NCBI RefSeq assembly: GCF_025822605.1 | Contig: NZ_JACKTY010000031.1 | Span: 18,301-82,300 of the forward strand | Origin: Mycolicibacterium komossense | GTDB lineage: Bacteria; Actinomycetota; Actinomycetes; Mycobacteriales; Mycobacteriaceae | Reading direction: 5' to 3' | Length of the DNA stretch: 64,000 nucleotides | Shown here: positions 43,015-51,805 of the stretch, piece by piece | How positions within the stretch are numbered: the first letter of the stretch is position 1 | Layout of the letters: every line of letters begins with the position of its first letter | The notes under the pieces: model-generated | Seen by the model: only the letters and a program-made list of their open reading frames with translations | The model's database searches: none | Told to the model about the DNA's origin: nothing | Position numbers and translations under genes: made by a program

Positions 43015-43705
43015 CACTGCCGTGGCGGTAACCGGCGGTGGCGAGGACCACGACCAACGGCGCCACCGTCAACAGCGGCGTCGCAATGGGCACGGTCAGC
43101 AGCAGGAGGCCGCCACCTGCCGCACCGGCCACGGCCGCGACCAGCGACGCGACCCCCGCGGTATCGCTGTGTGGCCCAGGTCGGCCCAGCCAGCCGGCGA
43201 TCAGGCTGGTGAGAGTGCCGGTCAGGTAGGTGGTGGCGACGGCCGCGCCCAGCCCGCGCATGGCAGCGCTCTGCATGCCCATACTGCCGGCGGCGGCCGC
43301 GAGTAACGCCAGTTGCGTGTTTCCGGCAGGAGCGGCGCGGGTGAGGACCCAACCGATGGCCAGGCCGACCAACACCGCCAACTGCACAGCCAATGTCACC
43401 GTCACCCGCCGCGGCCACAGCGCACCGACCTCACGGTCTACGCCCACGATCCGGGTACCCAGGGCGACCCCGACGATGTAGCTGGCAACGGCGATCGCGG
43501 TATGGATCAGGATGCCGGTGTCGAGGCGCGCCACCCCCAGCCCCATCAGCGCGAGGTTGCCCGTCATCACGCTGGCGAAAACCCCGCCCAGATGGGTGAG
43601 CGTGAGAACATCGAGCGCACCGGTACCGAAGGTCAGGGCGGCGGCCACCGCCACCGGCCACCGCGGGCCACTCAACCCCAGATGCAGGAACCGCGCCGAC
43701 GCCAC
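43001..43705 (-). CDS. DUF1275 (YoaK-type) membrane protein
   Basis: This 234-residue hydrophobic protein has about six helices and carries the family opening ALTFGTGALDVLTLTHLGGVFASVMTGN and a later QSAAMRGLGAAVATTYLTGT. The DUF1275 function is unknown; transport is presumed. A GTG start at 43705 lies 18 bases after the MFS gene stop, so the two may be co-transcribed. Confidence 0.9.
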   Translation of the reverse strand: MASARFLHLGLSGPRWPVAVAAALTFGTGALDVLTLTHLGGVFASVMTGNLALMGLGVARLDTGILIHTAIAVASYIVGVALGTRIVGVDREVGALWPRRVTVTLAVQLAVLVGLAIGWVLTRAAPAGNTQLALLAAAAGSMGMQSAAMRGLGAAVATTYLTGTLTSLIAGWLGRPGPHSDTAGVASLVAAVAGAAGGGLLLLTVPIATPLLTVAPLVVVLATAGYRHGSATGL

Positions 43706-43723
43706 CGTCGGATCGTTGCACGA

Positions 43724-44899
43724 CTATCGGCGAGGGGCGACGGCACGCGCCATTCCCGCACAGATCAGCACCCCGCACAGTGGTAGCGCGAACGCGGTGT
43801 TCAAAGAGACGCAGTCGGCCAGCCAACCGATGACGCCAGGCCCGGCCAGGACGGCCAGGTAGCCGGTGCCGACCACCCTTGACAGCACGCGTCCCGAGCC
43901 ACCCCCCACGTTGCCTGCGGCGGTGAACACCTGAGGCACACCGCCGGACAGCCCGAGGCCGACCACCACCCAGCCGACGAGGGTCAGCGCCAGGAACGGC
44001 GAGGCCATCACGATCGCGAACCCCGCCGCGGCAGTCGACGCGCACCAGCGCACCACCTGCACCGGCCCGACCCGCTCCACGATCCGGTCGATGGTGAAGC
44101 GCACCACAGTCATCGCCGCGACGAAGCCGCCCAACGCCAACGAACCGATCGACGGGCTCGCGCCGAGATGCTGCTGAGCGTGCAGACTGCTCCAATCCAT
44201 CGCCGAGCCCTCCGCCATCAGAAGAAGAAACGCGAGGACGCCGAGGATCACGACCCGGCGGCGGGGCGGTGCGTCGTCGTCGCCAAATTCGGCATCCTCA
44301 GCCTGCGCACTGGACGACGGGGTCCGACGGCGCAGCAGGATCACCGCAGCCAGCCCGACCACCACGAGTGCGATGACCGCGATCACTAGTCCCGTCGCGA
44401 AAACCCCTGCAGCGAGGGCGAAACCGGCTGCGCCGAGCAGCGCGCCGAGGACGGTGCCGATGGAGAACACCGCATGAAACGCCGCCATGATCGGCCGGCC
44501 GTAGTCACGCTCGACGTCGACTGCGGCGGCATTCATCCCGACTTCGGCGGTACCTGTCGCGAAGCCGAGGAGCACCGCGCCCGCCGCCGCCCATGGCCAG
44601 GTGCCCGCCGCCAGCGGAACCAGCAGTGCCAGCGCCATTCCCGCGACACCCAGGACGCCGACGGGGCCGCTGCCGAACCGGTCGACGAGTTTGCCGCTGA
44701 CCTGCATGCCGACCAGCGCGCCCGCGCCGAGCATCAACAGGATGACGCCCAGCAGCGACGTGGAAATGCCGGTGGTTTGCTTGACCGACGGTAGATGCAC
44801 CGCCCAGGTGGCGGTCACCAGCCCGAACGACGCAAACAGGCAGAACACGGCCGCGCGGGCACGCACCAGGCGACGAAGCTGGTCGGCTTCGGTGACCAT
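43724..44899 (-). CDS. Major facilitator superfamily transporter (YbjJ-like)
   Basis: This 391-residue MFS protein has twelve predicted hydrophobic helices. It includes the loop MQVSGKLVDRFGSG between helices 2 and 3 and a charged central loop (RRRTPSSSAQAEDAEFGDDD). It resembles the FucP/YbjJ branch. The substrate is unknown. The ATG at 44899 is preceded by GGGGA; the frame runs further upstream but without a plausible start. Divergent from the HAD phosphatase. Confidence 0.9.
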   Translation of the reverse strand: MVTEADQLRRLVRARAAVFCLFASFGLVTATWAVHLPSVKQTTGISTSLLGVILLMLGAGALVGMQVSGKLVDRFGSGPVGVLGVAGMALALLVPLAAGTWPWAAAGAVLLGFATGTAEVGMNAAAVDVERDYGRPIMAAFHAVFSIGTVLGALLGAAGFALAAGVFATGLVIAVIALVVVGLAAVILLRRRTPSSSAQAEDAEFGDDDAPPRRRVVILGVLAFLLLMAEGSAMDWSSLHAQQHLGASPSIGSLALGGFVAAMTVVRFTIDRIVERVGPVQVVRWCASTAAAGFAIVMASPFLALTLVGWVVVGLGLSGGVPQVFTAAGNVGGGSGRVLSRVVGTGYLAVLAGPGVIGWLADCVSLNTAFALPLCGVLICAGMARAVAPRR

Positions 44900-45044
44900 G
44901 ACTCGAGTTCCCCACATCATCGCCAGTTCGGGCCCGGTTGGCGCCCCCAGGAGATTACGCCAGAAGCCCGCCGATACCCGCCTCGTCCGACTCGGCCACG
45001 ACATCGACGTTTGGGATCGCACCGGCCGGGGCACCTGTGCAACG

Positions 45045-45734
45045 GTGACCGAAGAACAGCGAGCCCCAGCGGTTTTGTTCGACGTCGACGGCACCCTGGT
45101 CGACTCGAACTACCTACACGTCCACGCGTGGGCACGAGCCTTCGCCGAAGTCGCCATCCCGGTGGAGACCTGGCGGATCCACCGGTCCATCGGCATGGAC
45201 GGAGCCGAATTGATCTCATCGCTCTCCGGCGGCGCGGACGACGAGGTGGCCGAGCGGTTGACGGACCTGCACTCGCAGTACTACCAGGAGAGCACGTCTG
45301 CGCTGCGACCCCTGCCGGGTGCCCGCGAACTTCTGGACCGGGTGGCGTCGCTGGGCCTGCAGGTGGTGCTGGCCACTTCAGCTCCCGGAGATGAATTGGC
45401 AACCCTGCGTAAGGTTCTCGACCGTGATGACGTGATATCCACCGCGACGTCGTCCGGCGACGTCGCGGCCGCAAAACCTCGACCCGACATCGTCGAAGTC
45501 GCCCTTGACCGAGCCGGGGTCTCTGCGGGCCGGGCGGTGTTCGTCGGCGACGCCGTGTGGGATGCCGAGGCGAGCGGCCGCGCCGGGGTCCGGAGTATCG
45601 GGGTGCTCAGCGGCGGCATATCCCGCGCTGAGCTCGAAGAAGCCGGTGCCAGCGCCGTTTTCGAGAATGCCCTCGCACTCTGCGCGCAGATAGAGGACAG
45701 CCCGATCGGGCAGCTGCTGTCAGGCGGCCGCTGA
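45045..45734 (+). CDS. HAD-superfamily phosphatase (phosphoglycolate phosphatase-like)
   Basis: This 229-residue haloacid dehalogenase hydrolase has motif I DVDGTLVDS, motif II ATSAPG and motifs III/IV KPRPDIVEVAL and FVGDAVWDAEAS. It dephosphorylates small metabolites; the exact substrate is unknown. The GTG at 45045 places motif I near residue 15. It converges with the PAS-PP2C phosphatase gene; the 75-base gap shows no strong terminator. Confidence 0.9.
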   Translation: MTEEQRAPAVLFDVDGTLVDSNYLHVHAWARAFAEVAIPVETWRIHRSIGMDGAELISSLSGGADDEVAERLTDLHSQYYQESTSALRPLPGARELLDRVASLGLQVVLATSAPGDELATLRKVLDRDDVISTATSSGDVAAAKPRPDIVEVALDRAGVSAGRAVFVGDAVWDAEASGRAGVRSIGVLSGGISRAELEEAGASAVFENALALCAQIEDSPIGQLLSGGR

Positions 45735-45809
45735 CCGGAGCGCGGCCAGCAGGGGGCCGGCGGCTTCCTTACCGCTCGACCGATTTGTCACCCGATACCG
45801 CTGCGCTAC

Positions 45810-46982
45810 TCAGCCAGCGGTCGGAGGCACCCCGAGCGCCAGCACCGCAGCATCGTCCTGCAGCCCGCTGCCGAACCCCACCAGCAGTGCGTGCAAAGCA
45901 CTTACGATCTCCGTCGCGCTGCAGGGCGCATGGTCGCCCGCGAAAGACAGCAGCGCATTGTCATCGTCATAGCGCGTGGCGCCTACACCCGTGCGGGCCT
46001 CGGTCAGCCCATCGGTATACAGCACCAGGGTGTCGCCGGGACCGAGATGGAACTGGCGGGAAACGAAGCGGGGGCTCGGGAGGAGACCGATGGGATGACC
46101 GCCTTCGGTCTCGATATAGCGCGCGGTGCCGTCGGCGTTCAGTACCAACGCCGGCGGATGACCGCCCGCGGCCATGTCCACGCCAAAACCGTTGTCCACC
46201 TTGCTCAGAACGCCGAAGATGACGGTACAGAACCGAGGATCGTCACCATGGAATTCCGGCCTCAACACGGTGTTCAGATTCTGCAGCACCGCGACCGGAT
46301 CATCGTCGAAGACCGCAGCAGCCCGCAGCGTGTACCGCGTCAGCGATGTCACCGCGGCCGCACCGGGCCCCTTGCCCGACACATCGCCGAGGAAGAAACC
46401 CCATTTGCCCGATGACAGCGGAAAGAGGTCGTAGAAGTCACCGCCCACCTCGTCGTCGGATTCCGGGTGGTAGTAGGCGGCGGTCTCCAGGCCGTCGGGC
46501 GGGAACAGGATCGGCGGGAGTAGGGAGCGCTGCAGCGTCGTCGCCAGCACCTGCACCCGGGCTTGTTCATGCTCGGCCCGTTGACGCGCCTCCAACAGTT
46601 CCCGCTCATAGGAGCGGCGATCCCGCGCGTCCTGCGCCGTGATCCGCACCAGGACCGGAGTTCCGTCGTCCCCTGTTTTGACGTTGGCAGTGACGAACAC
46701 CGGTAGTCGGGTGTTGTCAGCGGCGACCAGATCCACCGCGATCCCGCTGATCTGGTGCTGCGTGTGCAGCAGTGGGCTGAAGTGGGTCTCGTAGTGAATG
46801 CGAGCACCGACGGTGAGCAGGTCGGTGAACGGAATGCCCAGGAGGGCCGCCCGGTCCTGCCCCAGCCAGTCGGCCATCGTCGCGTTGATCCGCGCTATCC
46901 GGCCGTCCGGCCAGACGAGCACGTGGCCACACGGCGCATTCTCGTAGTAGTCCTCGATGTCGACGTCAACGCTGCTCGGCAT
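45810..46982 (-). CDS. RsbP-like PAS-PP2C serine phosphatase
   Basis: This 390-residue protein has an N-terminal PAS domain (residues about 5-120, with ENAPCGHVLVWPDGRIARIN), a short coiled linker (RRSYERELLEARQRAEHEQA) and a SpoIIE/PP2C domain with VGGDFYDLF, DVSGKGPGAA, AGGHPPALV and LYTDGLTEAR. In Bacillus subtilis RsbP dephosphorylates an anti-anti-sigma factor under energy stress and needs RsbQ. Here the start codon overlaps the stop of the RsbQ-like gene (TGATG), so the pair is conserved. The likely targets are the nearby STAS proteins. Confidence 0.92.
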   Translation of the reverse strand: MPSSVDVDIEDYYENAPCGHVLVWPDGRIARINATMADWLGQDRAALLGIPFTDLLTVGARIHYETHFSPLLHTQHQISGIAVDLVAADNTRLPVFVTANVKTGDDGTPVLVRITAQDARDRRSYERELLEARQRAEHEQARVQVLATTLQRSLLPPILFPPDGLETAAYYHPESDDEVGGDFYDLFPLSSGKWGFFLGDVSGKGPGAAAVTSLTRYTLRAAAVFDDDPVAVLQNLNTVLRPEFHGDDPRFCTVIFGVLSKVDNGFGVDMAAGGHPPALVLNADGTARYIETEGGHPIGLLPSPRFVSRQFHLGPGDTLVLYTDGLTEARTGVGATRYDDDNALLSFAGDHAPCSATEIVSALHALLVGFGSGLQDDAAVLALGVPPTAG

Positions 46983-47806
46983 CAGGCCTGGCCGGCGAAC
47001 GCGGCGATGGCGGCCGCGGTCGCCTGCGGGGCGCTCAGGTGGGGGCAGTGGCCCGTCGCGTCGAGGGTGATCAGTGTGCTGTCGGGGATCTGCTCGTGTA
47101 CGTAGGCGCCGACCTCGCGGGGCGCCAGCGTGTCGTGTGCGCACTCGATGACCAGGGATGGCACCGGGACGCGGAGCAGGTCGGCCCGGTTGTCCGACAG
47201 GAACGTGGTGCGCGCGAACACCAGCGCCTTGGCGGGGTCCGTCCGGCAGAAGCTGTCGGTCAGCTCCTGGCCGAGTTCCGGCCGGTCGGGGGTGCCCATG
47301 ATGTTCGGCGCCATCGACTGCGACCACCCGAGGTAGTTGCTCTCCAGGGAGTCCAGTAACTCGTCGATATCGGCACGGGAGAAGCCGCCGCGATAACCGT
47401 CGTCGTCGAGGTAGCGCGGCGAGGGAGTCAGCAGCACCAGCTTGGCGAAACGGTCCGGTTCGGCCGTCACGGCGAGCACCCCGATCATCGCCGCAACGGA
47501 ATGCCCCACGTAGACGACGTCGCGCAGATCGAGCTCCCGCACGATGTCCACGACGTCCGACGCGTACCCCAGCAGTGAGCTGTAACGCTCGGCGTCCCAC
47601 GCCGACGGGTCCGATGCACCTGCCCCGACGTGGTCGAAGAGCACGATCCGGAACATCGGGGCCAATCGCTGCGTCACCAGCCGCCACAGGTTCTGGTCGC
47701 ACCCGAAACCATGCGCCAGCATGACGACCGGACCGTCCTCGACCCCGACGATCCTGACGTTGTTGCGGGTGTACACATCCACGGTGTCGATCCTCCCACT
47801 CGGCAT
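46982..47806 (-). CDS. RsbQ-like alpha/beta hydrolase, activator of RsbP-type phosphatase
   Basis: This 274-residue alpha/beta hydrolase has an oxyanion region HGFGCDQNLWR and the triad Ser103 (GHSVA), Asp225 (CAHDTLAP) and His253 (TGHCPH). These match the RsbQ subfamily more closely than general esterases. RsbQ is the positive partner of RsbP in energy-stress signalling and probably handles a small hydrophobic signal; strigolactone receptors are its plant relatives. The gene overlaps the RsbP-like gene by one base. The ATG at 47806 diverges from a STAS gene. Confidence 0.88.
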   Translation of the reverse strand: MPSGRIDTVDVYTRNNVRIVGVEDGPVVMLAHGFGCDQNLWRLVTQRLAPMFRIVLFDHVGAGASDPSAWDAERYSSLLGYASDVVDIVRELDLRDVVYVGHSVAAMIGVLAVTAEPDRFAKLVLLTPSPRYLDDDGYRGGFSRADIDELLDSLESNYLGWSQSMAPNIMGTPDRPELGQELTDSFCRTDPAKALVFARTTFLSDNRADLLRVPVPSLVIECAHDTLAPREVGAYVHEQIPDSTLITLDATGHCPHLSAPQATAAAIAAFAGQA

Positions 47807-47947
47807 GCCGGTGACTGCATCGCTCGGAAAAACAGCGCCCTATCCGGCTCCGATAGGCTGGCCAACATCGTTTCGCCTGGGGTTGAGCTGACAGCCGCCG
47901 GTCCGCGCCCACAAACACGGTGGGTATGTGCACAAAGTGAGGTTCGC

Positions 47948-48298
47948 GTGGCATTCGGGGTCGAGCAGACTTGGGTTGGACGGACTGCGGTGCTATCGGT
48001 TCGCGGGGATATCGACGCGCTGACCGCACCGCAGTTGACCGAGAAGATTCTCGACGTGTCCGCCGAACAGCCGTCGGTGATGATCATCGACCTTTCCGCA
48101 GTGGAGTTCCTGGCATCCGCCGGGATCACGGTGCTGGTATCGGCGCACGAGTACGTCACGTCGAAGGTCAATGCCGGGTTCGCGGTCGTCGCCGACGGTC
48201 CGACCACCAGCAGGCCTCTCAAGCTGATGTCGATCGATTCGATCATCCGGCTCTTCCCCCAGCTGCAGGACGCGCTCGAGGCGAACGCCGACTCCTGA
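47948..48298 (+). CDS. STAS-domain anti-anti-sigma factor
   Basis: This 116-residue STAS protein has the core VLSVRGDIDALTAPQLTEKI and the phosphorylation-loop region IIDLSAVEFLASAGITVLV. Unphosphorylated proteins of this kind bind an RsbW-type kinase and free the sigma factor. The GTG at 47948 is supported by GTGAGG upstream and by the fold starting at once. It is divergent from the RsbQ-RsbP pair. Confidence 0.9.
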   Translation: MAFGVEQTWVGRTAVLSVRGDIDALTAPQLTEKILDVSAEQPSVMIIDLSAVEFLASAGITVLVSAHEYVTSKVNAGFAVVADGPTTSRPLKLMSIDSIIRLFPQLQDALEANADS

Positions 48299-48374
48299 CC
48301 CGAGGCCTGGGTTTCGCCGGGCGCGAATGTGGAGACTCTGGTTCTTGATAACCACGACGCTCGGAGGCTCTGGC

Positions 48375-48530
48375 ATGGAACAGACCAACACTCCCCCACC
48401 GACGCCGAAAGACGCGACCAAGGCGACGGCGGAACAGCGCGAGCTGCAGGACCAATTGGATCATCAGAGCGACGATCCGAACGCACCCGGCGGGCACGAG
48501 ACCCGCCGCCAGATCGCCGATGAGTCGTAG
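48375..48530 (+). CDS. Small hydrophilic protein of unknown function
   Basis: This 51-residue, highly polar protein (MEQTNTPPPTPKDATKATAE...RRQIADES) is preceded by a strong CGGAGG ribosome site at the proper distance, which decides this start. It has no hydrophobic segment and no known domain. It lies between a STAS gene and the response regulator on the same strand. The next 150 bases (48531-48682) hold no supported gene. Confidence 0.6.
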   Translation: MEQTNTPPPTPKDATKATAEQRELQDQLDHQSDDPNAPGGHETRRQIADES

Positions 48531-48682
48531 CTGCGCAAGAGAGCGAGGACGGCGATGACACGGCGGTCGGCGGCGCGGCGCCGCAAAACGACGACGATGC
48601 CGACGATGATGGTGACGACACCAAAGCCGATGAAAGCGATGGCACCGACAGTGACGACGACTGACGTGGGGTATCCGATCGG

Positions 48683-49123
48683 ATGAGACCGCCCGGTGAA
48701 GCGATCGACGTACTTCTGATAGAAGACGATCCCGGCGACGAACTGATCACCCGAGAAGCATTCGAGCACAACAAGATTGCGAACAATCTGCACGTCGCGC
48801 ACGACGGTCAGGAGGGGCTGGATTTCCTTTTCCGGCGCGGCCAGTTCGCCGATGCCGTCCGGCCCGACCTGATTCTGCTCGATCTGAACCTGCCGAAGTA
48901 CAACGGACGGCAACTGCTCGAAGCGATCAAATCCGATGCCGAGCTGCGACACATCCCGGTGGTCGTCTTGACCACGTCATCGGCAGAAGAGGACATTCTG
49001 CGCAGTTACAAGTTGCACGCCAACGCCTATGTCACCAAGCCGGTCGACCTCGATCAGTTCTTGAACGCCGTCCGCCAGATCGATCAGTTCTTCGTCCAGG
49101 TGGTCCGTCTTCCGCCGCGGTGA
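48683..49123 (+). CDS. Stand-alone response regulator receiver protein (Rcp1-like)
   Basis: This 146-residue single receiver domain has acidic pair EDD (residues 14-16), phospho-acceptor Asp67 in LILLDLNLP, switch Thr97/Thr98 and Lys119 in YVTKPVD. There is no output domain. It resembles the Rcp1 class, which relays from hybrid or phytochrome-like kinases. Its place in the partner-switching cluster suggests it feeds a phosphorelay into it, but no histidine kinase is adjacent. Confidence 0.92.
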   Translation: MRPPGEAIDVLLIEDDPGDELITREAFEHNKIANNLHVAHDGQEGLDFLFRRGQFADAVRPDLILLDLNLPKYNGRQLLEAIKSDAELRHIPVVVLTTSSAEEDILRSYKLHANAYVTKPVDLDQFLNAVRQIDQFFVQVVRLPPR

Positions 49124-49143
49124 GCGGGCGTTCCGGCCGCACG

Positions 49144-49611
49144 TTACGAGGTTGCTCCCAACAGATGCCGCCAGGTCAGCTGGACCTGGGTGCCTAGCCC
49201 TGTCGTCCGGATCGATGCCTCGCTGGCGAGTGCCTTCATCAACGGGATGCCCCGGCCGCGCAACTGGTGCGCCGGGTCGGTGTGATCGATGCGGGGCTGT
49301 CTCCAGTGTCCATGGTCGGTGACGGTGACGGTCAACGTGTTCGCCTGAGGATCGATTCTCGCCAGAACGTCGACGGTGCCTGGCGCAGCGTGCTCCAGAT
49401 AGGCGTATTCGGCGGCGTTGGCGAACGCTTCATACACGGCCAGCAGGATGTCGTCGACCCGCTCGTCGTCGGCGAATCGGGTGCGCAACCAGGTCCCCAA
49501 CTCAGTGCGGACCCGCGCCGCCGTCATCGGGTCCGCAGCAGCCTGCTCCCAGGCGAATTGAGACGCGTCAATCGCCTTCGGAGGGGTTCGAGAATCGTCC
49601 GAGTGGTTCAT
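49144..49611 (-). CDS. RsbW-like serine kinase / anti-sigma factor
   Basis: This 155-residue HATPase_c_2 protein has its N-box AVYEAFANAAEYAY, G1 box VTVTDHGHWRQP and G2 box RGRGIPLMKAL. RsbW-type proteins hold a sigma factor inactive and phosphorylate STAS partners. The start is uncertain among ATG 49611, ATG 49626 and GTG 49632, none with a strong ribosome site. It follows a STAS gene by 33 bases on the same strand, the usual antagonist-then-kinase order, but no sigma gene follows. Confidence 0.9.
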   Translation of the reverse strand: MNHSDDSRTPPKAIDASQFAWEQAAADPMTAARVRTELGTWLRTRFADDERVDDILLAVYEAFANAAEYAYLEHAAPGTVDVLARIDPQANTLTVTVTDHGHWRQPRIDHTDPAHQLRGRGIPLMKALASEASIRTTGLGTQVQLTWRHLLGATS

Positions 49612-49644
49612 AAGTGCGAGCGGCATACCCACATCGGACGGTGG

Positions 49645-50037
49645 TCACTCATCGCCGGCGCCCTTCATCGCGTCGTCCAGCGTTTCGTACATCGAGATGA
49701 CCTCGTGCAGTCCGACCAGTTTCATCGGACGACTGGTCACCGGCCCTGCGGCGACCACACCGAAATGGGCGAAGCCGGCCACCTTTTCGCGGGCATCGAT
49801 GAGCGCACTCATGCCGGCCGAGGCGAGAAATTCGACGGCCGTGAGGTCGACGATTACGGCAGTCGGTGTCTGCGGCACCAACGCGTCGACCGCTTCGGTC
49901 AGCTGCGGTGCGGTCAGCACATCCACGGTTCCCGCAGCGCTCACCACAGCTACGCGACCGACCCAGTCGGTAGCCAGAGCGCACCCACCTGGCTCGGACG
50001 GTCGTTGGCGGTCAGGCTCAGCAGCCTCGTCGACCAT
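49645..50037 (-). CDS. STAS-domain anti-anti-sigma factor, co-transcribed with RsbW-like kinase
   Basis: This 130-residue STAS protein has VVSAAGTVDVLTAPQLTEAV and VIVDLTAVEFLASAGMSALI. A polar 25-residue N-terminus precedes the fold. AAGGAGAT lies eight bases before the ATG at 50037, which decides the start over longer forms. It is the probable substrate of the kinase encoded just downstream. It diverges from a third STAS gene. Confidence 0.9.
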   Translation of the reverse strand: MVDEAAEPDRQRPSEPGGCALATDWVGRVAVVSAAGTVDVLTAPQLTEAVDALVPQTPTAVIVDLTAVEFLASAGMSALIDAREKVAGFAHFGVVAAGPVTSRPMKLVGLHEVISMYETLDDAMKGAGDE

Positions 50038-50275
50038 GCTTGATCTCCTTCTTGCCGGACGCTCCCGGGTTCGCCAACAATTACCACAGCTGCGTCTGCA
50101 CTCACTTCGACAGCCCTCGACCACAGGCTGCCGTGACTCCGCGGCGCAGAAGTTCGCGCCCACCATTTTGCCGCTGCTAGACTTGCAGTGCGCAATCACT
50201 TGCCCGGTTCAGCCATATAGCCCTGTGAGTCCCCGGCGCTTCTGCATCACCCGGCTGAACTTTTGCGAGGTACCA

Positions 50276-50650
50276 ATGTCCGATCCTTCTTTGACCCATG
50301 CTCCGCTGTCCGACTGCACCGTCGACCAGACCTGGTCGGGGAGCACCGCGGTGCTTGCCGTGATCGGGACTGTCGACATGTTGACAATGCCGAAGCTCCA
50401 GGCCGCGATCGAATCTGCGCTGGCCGCGCATCCGTCCGCGCTGATCGTCGACCTCACCGAGGTGGATTTCCTGGCATCGCACGGCATGCGGGTACTCATC
50501 GACGCCCACGACGGGAAGAGCCCGGAAACCGAGTTTCTGGTTGTCGCCGAGGGCCCGATCACTGCCAGGCCGATGATCCTGATCGGCCTGACCGAGCTCA
50601 TCTCGGTGTATCCGACGTTGAACGAGGCCCTTCTGCGCCTGGCTGCGTAG
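50276..50650 (+). CDS. Third STAS-domain anti-anti-sigma factor, variant phosphorylation loop
   Basis: This 124-residue STAS protein resembles the divergent one (VLAVIGTVDMLTMPKLQAAI; LIVDLTEVDFLASHGMRVLID). The loop reads FLASHG where the other two have FLASAG. GCGAGG precedes the ATG at 50276. Gene order suggests duplication of the divergent STAS gene. Confidence 0.9.
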   Translation: MSDPSLTHAPLSDCTVDQTWSGSTAVLAVIGTVDMLTMPKLQAAIESALAAHPSALIVDLTEVDFLASHGMRVLIDAHDGKSPETEFLVVAEGPITARPMILIGLTELISVYPTLNEALLRLAA

Positions 50651-50708
50651 GTATCTACGTACGTGGCTACCTGGGCCGGCGGCCCGCCCGAGGGACCCCA
50701 CGTACCCG

Positions 50709-50734
50709 GGTGTGAAGTGTCACCCATCGGGTAA
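50709..50734 (+). promoter_or_regulatory. SigF-like promoter
   Basis: GGTGT, 15 bases, then GGGTAA. This is close to the mycobacterial SigF promoter pattern GGTTT-N15-GGGTA as I recall it. It ends nine bases before the ATG of the reductase pseudogene. Its presence beside a partner-switching cluster makes a SigF-class sigma factor the natural guess for the cluster's target. Confidence 0.45.
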
Positions 50735-50743
50735 CCGCGGGAC

Positions 50744-51628
50744 ATGACCGAATCCGGATTGATCGTCATCGGCAGCGGGCCCGCCGGGGTCAGCGCCGCA
50801 GAGGCCTTTCGCGAACACAATGCCGACCTGCCGGTGACGATCGTGACCGACGATCCCCACCTGCCGTACGCCAGGCCACCGTTGAGCAAGGACTACCTGC
50901 GCGGGGGACACCGAGGACGTCGCACTGCACGACGCGCAATGGTTCAGTGACCGTCGTATCGAGATCCGCCACACCGGACCGGTCGACGCTATCCATCCCA
51001 GCGACCGCACTGTCACGGCCGGCGCGGCGCGGCTGCCGTATCGCGTCCTGGTGCTGGCCTGCGGCAGCGGTCCCACGCCACTTCCCGTGCCCGGCGGGGA
51101 CATCCCATTGCAGCTGCGGTCGCTGGCGGACGCGGTGAAGCTGCGCGGGGCGAGCCGACAAGCCCGTTCCGCGGTGGTGATCGGCGCGGGTTTCATCGGG
51201 TGTGAAGCGGCGGCATCGCTGGCGATGCACGGCCTGAACACCACACTGATCGCCCCCACGCGGTACCGCAGGCGAAAAGGCTTGGCGCCGAGGCGGGTAC
51301 GCGCATCCGTCCGCTATTGGAGGTTGCGGGGGTACGTTACGTCGGCGGGGTCGCGGTGGGCGCCGACATGCTGACCTCTGTCGACGGGATCTACGCTGCC
51401 GGACAATCCGCGAAATGGTCTCGGGTACCGGGCTTTTGGTCCACTATCGGCGAGGCCGACCTGAAGTACCAGGCCTGGGGCGACGGCTTCACCGTCTGGT
51501 ATGAGACCGCCGGCGTCGCCGTGGGAGTGCTGACCTACAACGCCGACGCCGACGCCGACGCCGACTACGATCTGGGCGAACGCCTGATCGCTGAGCGCAA
51601 GGCCGCCCCGGTGCCGCTGAAGCAGTGA
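50744..51628 (+). pseudogene. Decayed ferredoxin/rubredoxin-type NAD(P)H reductase
   Basis: The start reads IVIGSGPAGVSAAEAFRE (FAD fold) and YARPPLSKDYLRG. An extra G in a five-G run at 50903-50907 then breaks the frame. Removing one G restores GDTEDVALHDAQWFSDRRIE, and the frame continues through VVIGAGFIGCEAAASLAMHG (NAD fold). A second shift lies near 51255-51262, after which VPQAKRLGAEAGTRIRPLLE follows. The segment joining GGVAV to GADMLTSVDGIYAAGQ lacks roughly 55-60 residues present in intact relatives. The C-terminus ends with an (AD)-repeat. Intact family members have about 390-410 residues, against about 295 codons here. It has two frameshifts plus a deletion, so a sequencing error alone is unlikely. 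Confidence 0.88.
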
Positions 51629-51805
51629 GGCCATGGGCGGCGGTCAGCTGTTGCGAATCTTGGAGATCAGTTCGTCTTTGACCGGGCCGCGAAAAGACAC
51701 CTCGCAACGAACCGACTTCGTCACGTTTCGACTGAAAATTCCAGGGGTACAGACCAGTAACGTCGCAGCACGTCGGCGTCGGACCGCTAGCCGAAGGCCC
51801 TGCCC

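Noticed and set aside
48545..48670. Leftward reading with a strong hydrophobic helix followed by Arg-rich residues between the small polar gene and the response regulator
   Set aside because: It looks like a membrane miniprotein, but no ATG, GTG or usable TTG opens it near the helix; upstream it runs antisense into the response regulator.
51538..51564. GCC-GAC repeats near the end of the reductase pseudogene, considered as a mobile or regulatory repeat
   Set aside because: Only four or five alternating Ala-Asp codons inside a decaying coding region; explained by simple slippage.
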